A stretch of DNA of 10,369 nucleotides, from contig JADGNT010000101.1 in assembly GCA_017883345.1 (NCBI GenBank), positions 1-10,369 on the forward strand, in the 5' to 3' direction. Positions within the stretch are counted from its first letter, which is position 1. Each line of letters opens with the position of its first letter. This DNA comes from Candidatus Solibacter sp. (lineage in GTDB: Bacteria; Acidobacteriota; Terriglobia; Bryobacterales; Bryobacteraceae). Below are positions 5,654 through 10,369 of this stretch, piece after piece. A program made the position numbers and the translations under genes. The notes beneath the pieces are model-generated. The model was not told where the DNA came from and did no database searches. It saw only the letters and a list, made by a program, of their open reading frames with translations.

Positions 5654-7636
5654 TTGCGCCAGATCCTCGCTAGCTTCGTGGTCTTTGCCTGCGCAGCCTG
5701 GGCCGCCGATCTGCCCTACTTCAGCGTGCTTTCCGATGACGCGGGCGCGTGGCCGGAGATCCTCGGGTCCATCGGACTCCAGCGCCAGCCCGCCGGTGTG
5801 TCGCGGATCTTCGTGGCGCGCACGGGGGCCGCGGCCAGCGTCGAATGGTTCGCCCGCGTGGAGCGCGGCGCCGTTCTGATCCTCGAAGGCGAGTCCTCGC
5901 TGGCCGACCTCTTCGGCTTCCGGCGTTCCCGGAAGGACCCGGTGCGGGTGCAGAGCCTGAGCGATGTGCACCATCCTACGCTGCCCATCGTCTGGGAGAA
6001 GGGGCTCGAGTTACCCGTGTTTGAGATCCCCGAAGGCGCCCAGGTGTTCGCCCGCGAACGCTGGAGCGGCGCGCCCATGACGGCCGGCCTGAAGCTCGGC
6101 TCGGGCGCCATTCTTTGGGTGGCCGCGCCGCCCGGCGAGCGCGGATACGAACGCTTTCCTTATCTGCTGAACGCTCTCGCCGATCTCGGCCTGGACCCGC
6201 CCTTCCGCTCCAACCGTCTTTGGGCCTTCTTCGATTCCGCCTACCGCACGCGGGTGGACGTGGACTACTTCGCCACGCGCTGGCGCAAGGCGGGGATCGC
6301 CGCCCTGCACGTCGCCGCCTGGCACAACTTCGAGCCCGAACCGGAAGGCGACGCCTACCTGAAGAAGCTGATTGAGGCCTGCCATCGCGAGGGTATCCTG
6401 GTTTACGCCTGGTTTGAACTGCCGCACGTCAGCGAGAAGTTCTGGGCCGATCATCCCGCCTGGCGCGAGCAGACCGCGGTGCTGCAGGACGCGCAACTGG
6501 ACTGGCGCAAGCTGATGAATCTGACCAACCGCGAGTGCTTCCGCGCGGTCAGCGCCGGCGTGCGCGCGCTGGTCGGCCGCTTCGATTGGGATGGCGTCAA
6601 TCTGGCCGAGCTCTACTTCGAGTCGCTGGAGGGAATGGCCAACCCGAGCCGCTTCACGCCCATGAACGCGGACGTGCGCGCGCTGTTCCAGCAGGAGGCG
6701 GGCTTCGACCCGCGGGAACTGTTCGGCACGCGTGCCGACGAGGCGTCGCGCCGCATGTTTTTGGATTTCCGCGCTGGGTTGGCTCGCCGCATGCAGGAGG
6801 AGTGGCTCGCCGAACTGGATATCTCGCGCCGCGCCAAGCCGGATCTGGATCTGGTGCTGACCCACGTGGACGACCGTTTTGACACCGGTATGCGCGATTC
6901 CATCGGCGCCGATGCCGCGCGCGTGCTGCCGCTATTGGACACGCGCAGCTTCACCTTCCTGATCGAGGACCCGGCCACGGTGTGGCACCTCGGTCCCGAA
7001 CGCTATCCCGCCATCGCCGAGCGCTACCGGGCCCTGACGCCGCACAAGGACAAACTCGCCATCGACCTGAATATCGTGGAGCGCTACCAGAACGTCTACC
7101 CGACCAAACAGCAGACCGGCACCGAGCTATTCCAGTTGGTGCACCGCGCGGCCGGCAGTTTCGCCCGGGTGGCGCTGTATTTTGAGAATTCGCTGCTGCC
7201 GCCGGATCTCAAGCTGCTGGCCTCGGCCGCGGCAGCGGTCTCGCGCATCGAACATATGGGGCCGAAGACGGTGATCGATTCCGCGGCCGGCGTGGGCATC
7301 CCATGGAAGGGCGGCGCGAAGGTGGATGGGGAACTCTGGCCCGCGCAGGATGACGAAACCCTCTGGCTGCCCGCCGGTCCGCACGCCATCGAGCCGGCCC
7401 CGCAGGCCGCCGGTCCGCGGTTGGTGCACTTGAACGGCGATTTGAAAGCCGCCCGGGCGGTCGACGCCAAGACCCTTGAATTCACTTACCAATCGGCCTC
7501 GCGCGCGATCGCGATCTTCAGCCGGGCGCCCGTGAAACTGAGAATCGACGGGGTGGACGAGGCGCCCCAGTTGGCCGGTCCGGCGACGCTCCTGCTGCCC
7601 CGCGGTCAGCATGTCGTGACATTGGCCACCGACTGA
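5654..7636 (+). CDS. Secreted glycoside-hydrolase-like TIM-barrel protein
   Basis: I chose the TTG at 5654 because it opens a normal signal peptide (MRQILASFVVFACAAWA, cut near residue 17-18). Upstream starts in the same frame at 5492, 5573 and 5585 would translate the palindrome or overlap the TPR gene. The 660-residue product has an N-terminal alpha/beta domain (about 19-187, with GAVLILEGES and GSGAILWVAAPPGERGYERF) resembling a non-catalytic GATase1/ThuA fold. A putative TIM barrel follows (about 189-530) with AAWHNFEPE (His224, Glu227), GILVYAWFELPH and DGVNLAELYFES (Asp313, Glu319), the last being a plausible acid/base site as in hydrolase-like GHL families. The C-terminal ~120 residues look beta-rich. 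It is probably periplasmic or outer-membrane associated and acts with the TPR protein on a polysaccharide. The substrate is unknown and no CAZy family is assigned with confidence. Confidence 0.75.
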   Translation: MRQILASFVVFACAAWAADLPYFSVLSDDAGAWPEILGSIGLQRQPAGVSRIFVARTGAAASVEWFARVERGAVLILEGESSLADLFGFRRSRKDPVRVQSLSDVHHPTLPIVWEKGLELPVFEIPEGAQVFARERWSGAPMTAGLKLGSGAILWVAAPPGERGYERFPYLLNALADLGLDPPFRSNRLWAFFDSAYRTRVDVDYFATRWRKAGIAALHVAAWHNFEPEPEGDAYLKKLIEACHREGILVYAWFELPHVSEKFWADHPAWREQTAVLQDAQLDWRKLMNLTNRECFRAVSAGVRALVGRFDWDGVNLAELYFESLEGMANPSRFTPMNADVRALFQQEAGFDPRELFGTRADEASRRMFLDFRAGLARRMQEEWLAELDISRRAKPDLDLVLTHVDDRFDTGMRDSIGADAARVLPLLDTRSFTFLIEDPATVWHLGPERYPAIAERYRALTPHKDKLAIDLNIVERYQNVYPTKQQTGTELFQLVHRAAGSFARVALYFENSLLPPDLKLLASAAAAVSRIEHMGPKTVIDSAAGVGIPWKGGAKVDGELWPAQDDETLWLPAGPHAIEPAPQAAGPRLVHLNGDLKAARAVDAKTLEFTYQSASRAIAIFSRAPVKLRIDGVDEAPQLAGPATLLLPRGQHVVTLATD

Positions 7637-7656
7637 GCTAGGATTACGAATGATAA

Positions 7657-8037
7657 ATGACAGATGTTGCGTTGCAGCCGACGCCGGAGATTCCGGATAA
7701 GCTGTACTTCAAAATCGGCGAAGTAAGCGAACTCCTGGGAGTGGAGGCTTACGTATTGCGGTACTGGGAGACCGAGTTCCCCGTGCTCTCGCCGAAGAAG
7801 TCCGGTACCGGCCACCGCCTGTACCGCCGCAAGGACGTGGAGCTGCTGCTGCGCATCAAGCACCTGCTCTACGATAAGCGCTTCACCATCGAAGGCGCCC
7901 GCCAGAGCCTGCACAGCGAAGCGCGCGCGCCCAAACCGGCGCGGGCGCCCAAGCGGGTTCAGGCGAATCTCTTTGCGGAGGACCCGTTACCCGATATCCG
8001 CCGGGAGCTTCAGGAAATCCTACAACTACTTAAGTAG
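7657..8037 (+). CDS. MerR-family transcriptional regulator
   Basis: The 126-residue protein has an N-terminal MerR-type winged helix-turn-helix (about 16-85): [20 protein letters not shown], then W-E-T-E-F and the wing [17 protein letters not shown], followed by a short helix with [10 protein letters not shown]. This is the DNA-binding part only; there is no effector-binding domain or metal-binding Cys set. A basic Pro/Ala linker and a final short helix ([12 protein letters not shown]) complete it, probably for dimerisation. Similar short MerR proteins are common in acidobacteria and deltaproteobacteria, often near ihfA. The start ATG lies 20 nt after the hydrolase stop, with AGGA about 14 nt upstream as a weak RBS, so it may be read through from that gene. 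Target genes are unknown. It converges on parB with only 3 nt between the stop codons. Confidence 0.9.
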   Translation: MTDVALQPTPEIPDKLYFKIGEVSELLGVEAYVLRYWETEFPVLSPKKSGTGHRLYRRKDVELLLRIKHLLYDKRFTIEGARQSLHSEARAPKPARAPKRVQANLFAEDPLPDIRRELQEILQLLK

Positions 8038-8038
8038 T
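8025..8038. promoter_or_regulatory. 14-bp perfect palindrome across the MerR stop codon
   Basis: ACTACTTAAGTAGT reads the same on both strands and includes the MerR TAG. It lies at the point where the MerR and parB transcripts converge. It may help stop both transcripts or may be an operator; it is short and AT-rich in the centre, so chance is possible. Confidence 0.25.
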
Positions 8039-8040
8039 AG

Positions 8041-8943
8041 TTAGGCTTCCCCCATGATCGTATCGTAGATGCGGTCCAGGTCTTCGGCGGAATAGTATTC
8101 GATCTCGATCTTCCCGCGTCCGCGAGCGCCTTCCTTGACATGGATCCGCGTACCCAGTTTTCGCTCCATTTCCTGGATGGCCGCTTTGACGTTGGGATCG
8201 ATCTTGACCTCATCGACGTGCTTGGGCGTCTTCCCGGCGGTCATCTTGGCGCAGGTCTGTTCGATGTGGCGGACCGACCAACCGCCCTCGATGGCGCGCT
8301 CGGAGACTTCGCGCTGCAGGTCGCCGTTGGGCAGGCTGAGCAGGCAGCGTCCGTGACCGGCGGTGAGTTTGCCCTCGGAGATGAGTTGCTGGATGTCCGG
8401 CGGGAGTTGGAGCAAGCGCATCAGGTTGATGATTGTGGTGCGGTCTTTGCCGGTGCGCAGTCCGATCTGTTCGGCATTCAGGTTGAGTTCGGCCGACATG
8501 CGGGCGAAGGCGCTGGCCGCCTCCATCGGGTTGAGATCTTCCCGCTGGATGTTCTCGATCAGCGTGATCTCGAGCAGGCGGTCGTCGGGGATTTCGCGGA
8601 CTACCACGGGAACCAGGGCAATGCCGGCGAGTTTGGCGGCGCGCAACCTTCGTTCTCCCGCCACCAATTGGTAGTGGCCGTTGACGAAGCGGACTACCAG
8701 GGGTTGGATAATTCCGTTGGCGCGAATCGATTGAGCCAGTTCCTGGAGCCGGTCGTCCTGGAAGACGCGCCGGGGCTGAAGCGGATTCGGCTGAATGTCG
8801 TCGATCGGGATGGTCAGGGAAGACTCGCGAAGCTCGGCGGGCGCGGGGGGAATGGGCGCGGGCGGCTGGATGTGGGTACGGGTGGGCAGGAGCGCCCCCA
8901 TACCTTTACCGAGCGCTCTGCGCGGATGTTCGGGTTTGCTCAT
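8041..8943 (-). CDS. parB: Chromosome partitioning protein ParB (Spo0J-type CTPase)
   Basis: The 300-residue protein binds parS, spreads along DNA as a CTP-dependent clamp and loads condensin, working with ParA. The start at 8943 gives the family N-terminus (MSKPEHPRRALGKGMGALLP), the conserved ParA-stimulating segment; the upstream ATG at 9003 would add 20 unrelated residues. Next come the CTP-binding core with GERRLR (96-101), the ENIQRE motif (130-135), a helix-turn-helix near 157-178 (AEQIGLRTGKDRTTIINLMR) for parS recognition, and a C-terminal dimerisation part ending EYYSAEDLDRIYDTIMGEA. Length is normal. It overlaps parA by 38 nt, implying translational coupling. AAGAGA about 10 nt upstream is a weak RBS. 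All key motifs are intact. Confidence 0.96.
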   Translation of the reverse strand: MSKPEHPRRALGKGMGALLPTRTHIQPPAPIPPAPAELRESSLTIPIDDIQPNPLQPRRVFQDDRLQELAQSIRANGIIQPLVVRFVNGHYQLVAGERRLRAAKLAGIALVPVVVREIPDDRLLEITLIENIQREDLNPMEAASAFARMSAELNLNAEQIGLRTGKDRTTIINLMRLLQLPPDIQQLISEGKLTAGHGRCLLSLPNGDLQREVSERAIEGGWSVRHIEQTCAKMTAGKTPKHVDEVKIDPNVKAAIQEMERKLGTRIHVKEGARGRGKIEIEYYSAEDLDRIYDTIMGEA

Positions 8944-9697
8944 GGTCGAGAATCTCTTTGGCGAGTTTGATATAGCTTTCCGCCCCCTTGGATCGGGGGT
9001 CATATGTCAGGATGGGTTTGCCGAAGCTGGGCGCTTCGGCCAGACGTATGCTGCGGGGGATGATGGTCCGGAATACTTCATCTTTGAAGAAGTCGCGGAG
9101 GTCGGCGGCCACCTGACGGGTGAGGTTGGTCCGGTCGTCGTACATGGTGAGGAGGATACCTTCGATGGCCAGGGGGTGCTGGAAGGATTCGCGAATCCGG
9201 TCGATGGTGTCCATGAGTTCGGAGACGCCTTCCAGGGCGAAGAATTCGCACTGGATGGGTACGAGGACGGAATCGGCGGCGATTAACGCATTGAGGGTGA
9301 GGAGATCGAGAGCAGGGGGGCAATCGATCAGAATGAACTGGTAGGCGTCGCGGATCTCGGCCAGGCGTTCGCGGAGGCGGTACTCGCGGTTGGGGATGTC
9401 GATGAGCTCCAAGTTGGATCCGACCAGGTTTTTGTCGGCGGTGATGATGTCGAGGCCTTCGAAGCTGGTGGAGCGGATGGCGTCCTTGGCGTGGGTGTCA
9501 CCGAGGAGGACGTGGTAGAGGCTGGGTATGGCCGGTTCTTTGGAGACGCCGAGGCCGCTGGTGGCGTTGCCTTGGGGGTCGGAATCGACCACCAGGACGC
9601 GGATATCGTTGGCGGCGAGCGCTGCGGCGAGGTTGATGGCGGTCGTGGTTTTCCCGACGCCGCCCTTTTGGTTGGCAATAGCGAAGACTCTGCTCAA
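8906..9697 (-). CDS. parA: Chromosome partitioning ATPase ParA (Soj-type)
   Basis: The 263-residue ATPase positions and segregates parS-ParB complexes by cycling on the nucleoid. It has the deviant Walker A KGGVGKTT (11-18, with signature Lys11), the A' motif VVDSDPQGN (Asp38, Asp40) and Walker B ILIDCPP (Asp125), followed by the usual EFFALEGVSEL and EVFRTIIPRSIRLAEAPSFG segments. No N-terminal DNA-binding domain is present, which fits the chromosomal type. The start must be the TTG at 9697: the frame has a stop a few codons upstream and the conserved N-terminus begins there. The RBS is weak. Three parS-like sites lie 18-83 nt upstream, so ParB could repress or modulate its own operon from them. 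Confidence 0.96.
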   Translation of the reverse strand: MSRVFAIANQKGGVGKTTTAINLAAALAANDIRVLVVDSDPQGNATSGLGVSKEPAIPSLYHVLLGDTHAKDAIRSTSFEGLDIITADKNLVGSNLELIDIPNREYRLRERLAEIRDAYQFILIDCPPALDLLTLNALIAADSVLVPIQCEFFALEGVSELMDTIDRIRESFQHPLAIEGILLTMYDDRTNLTRQVAADLRDFFKDEVFRTIIPRSIRLAEAPSFGKPILTYDPRSKGAESYIKLAKEILDHEQTRTSAQSAR

Positions 9698-9715
9698 GCG
9701 TTCAGACTAACATGC

Positions 9716-9731
9716 TGTTTCACGTGAAACA
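9716..9731. promoter_or_regulatory. parS: parS site 1 (perfect consensus)
   Basis: TGTTTCACGTGAAACA is the exact 16-bp parS palindrome bound by chromosomal ParB proteins. It is the copy nearest the parA start, ending 18 nt from the TTG. Confidence 0.96.
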
Positions 9732-9738
9732 AAATCGG

Positions 9739-9754
9739 TGGTTCATGTGAAACG
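9739..9754. promoter_or_regulatory. parS: parS-like site 2 (degenerate)
   Basis: TGGTTCATGTGAAACG matches the parS consensus at 13 of 16 positions. One change (CATGTG for CACGTG) breaks the central palindrome, so binding is probably weaker. Its start is 23 bp from site 1 and 26 bp from site 3. Confidence 0.65.
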
Positions 9755-9764
9755 GGAAGTGGGC

Positions 9765-9780
9765 TGTTTCACGTGAAACA
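9765..9780. promoter_or_regulatory. parS: parS site 3 (perfect consensus)
   Basis: A second exact TGTTTCACGTGAAACA, lying between the mnmG terminator-like hairpin and the degenerate site. The cluster marks the ParB loading zone and implies proximity to the replication origin. Confidence 0.96.
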
Positions 9781-9787
9781 AGCAAGA

Positions 9788-9809
9788 ATGCCCGCACGAA
9801 TGCAGGCAT
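9788..9809 (-). terminator. Terminator-like hairpin after mnmG
   Basis: On the minus strand, ATGCCTGC and GCGGGCAT pair over 8 bp (one G-U) around a 6-nt loop, followed by TCTTGCTTGTTTC, which is moderately T-rich. It starts about 14 nt after the mnmG stop. A smaller hairpin (AGCCT/AGGCT, 9813-9825) overlaps that stop codon. Together they could end the mnmG transcript before parA. Confidence 0.45.
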
Positions 9810-9823
9810 GGCAGCCTAAAAGG

Positions 9824-10369
9824 CTACGCTACGGGGTGGGTCAGGCTTAGGTAACAGTCCAAAACAGCGACCGCCGCCGGCGTAACACCCGGTATCCGCC
9901 CAGCCTGACCCAGGGTGGAGGGCCTCACCCGCTCCAGTTTGTCCTGCACCTCGCGAGAAAGCCCAGGGATGCCCAGGAACCCGAAGTCCGCCGGGATGGG
10001 GCGCCGCTCGGCATTCTTCATCCGCTCCATCTGCCGCTCCTGCTGCTGAATGTAGCCGCCGTACTTGATCTCGGTCTCGATGGTCGTCAACAGTCCCCGG
10101 ACCGGCGATTCGCCCAGAACTTCCTCAATCCAGGGCGCAATTTCCCCGATCGACGCCTCCGTGCGCTTCAACCACTGCCCGTTGCGATGCTTCTCCAACG
10201 CCAGGGTCAACCGCTCCCGCTGGCGCTGCTTCCGGGTAAACACCTCCCACCGGTCGTCGCCCACCAACCCGGCGCGCCTCCCCAAAGGCGTCAGGCGGGT
10301 ATCCGCATTGTCGATCCGCAGGTGCAACCGGAACTCCGCCCGCGAAGTGAACATACGGTACGGCTCGTC
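9824..10369 (-). CDS. mnmG: tRNA uridine-5-carboxymethylaminomethyl modification enzyme MnmG (C-terminal part)
   Basis: MnmG (GidA) is the FAD-dependent partner of MnmE; together they install the carboxymethylaminomethyl group on U34 of certain tRNAs in the cytoplasm. The 181 residues visible here are the C-terminal part of a protein usually about 620 residues long. The frame continues through the right edge, giving DEPYRMFTSRAEFRLHLRID, the highly conserved segment before NADTRLTPLGRRAGLV. The helical C-terminal domain follows, with IETEIKYGGYIQQQ and RPIPADFGFLGIPGLSREVQ, then GRIPGVTPAAVAVL near the end. All these are diagnostic. The 5' two-thirds, with the FAD-binding domain, lies outside the window. 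The stop is TAG at 9826-9824. In many bacteria rsmG (gidB) follows directly; here parS sites and parA do. Confidence 0.97.
   Translation of the reverse strand, partial: DEPYRMFTSRAEFRLHLRIDNADTRLTPLGRRAGLVGDDRWEVFTRKQRQRERLTLALEKHRNGQWLKRTEASIGEIAPWIEEVLGESPVRGLLTTIETEIKYGGYIQQQERQMERMKNAERRPIPADFGFLGIPGLSREVQDKLERVRPSTLGQAGRIPGVTPAAVAVLDCYLSLTHPVA

Noticed and set aside
9716..9780. parS cluster as a CRISPR or generic repeat array
   Set aside because: The units are exact parS palindromes next to parAB, with spacers too short and a known function.

Overview
The window looks like a chromosomal segment from a GC-rich bacterium, most plausibly an acidobacterium of the Solibacter/Bryobacter type. 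That placement is an inference from the high GC content, the JAMM-membrane protein at the left edge, the MerR type, a dispersed-type palindrome and frequent TTG starts; no 16S or other decisive marker is present. The right third carries the 3' part of mnmG, a cluster of parS centromere sites, parA and parB. In most bacteria this block lies close to the replication origin, although I see no dnaA gene or clear DnaA-box cluster here.

Layout, left to right. (1) 1-1817 (+): a large membrane-anchored protein with an N-terminal JAMM/MPN-like domain that keeps most of the metal-site signature but has Ile at the first His position; its true start lies left of the window. (2) 1818-2348: no intact gene. 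On the minus strand it holds a decayed piece of a CHAT (caspase-like) protease domain joined directly to the last ~36 residues of a phage terminase large subunit, with a small inverted repeat at the joint. (3) 2349-2892 (-): an HU-family DNA-binding protein followed by ribosomal protein S21 (rpsU), probably one transcript. (4) 2893-3606: a mostly non-coding stretch with a GC-rich hairpin in the HU leader, a short signal-peptide ORF that looks truncated, and a run of ten C. (5) 3607-7636 (+): a secreted TPR protein with a probable beta-rich outer-membrane C-terminus, then a secreted TIM-barrel glycoside-hydrolase-like protein. A large imperfect palindrome sits between them. The pair resembles the TPR-porin plus hydrolase logic of exopolysaccharide export systems, but this is inference. 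(6) 7657-8037 (+): a small MerR-type regulator. (7) 8041-10369 (-): mnmG (partial), a terminator-like hairpin, three parS-like sites, parA and parB, with parA and parB overlapping by 38 nt.

The housekeeping genes (HU, rpsU, parAB, mnmG) are intact in sequence, except that mnmG is cut by the window edge. The more unusual material is the JAMM-like protein with an altered metal site, the CHAT/terminase fossil, the TPR/hydrolase pair with its palindrome, and the parS cluster with one degenerate member. I found no CRISPR array, tRNA, rRNA or intact insertion sequence.
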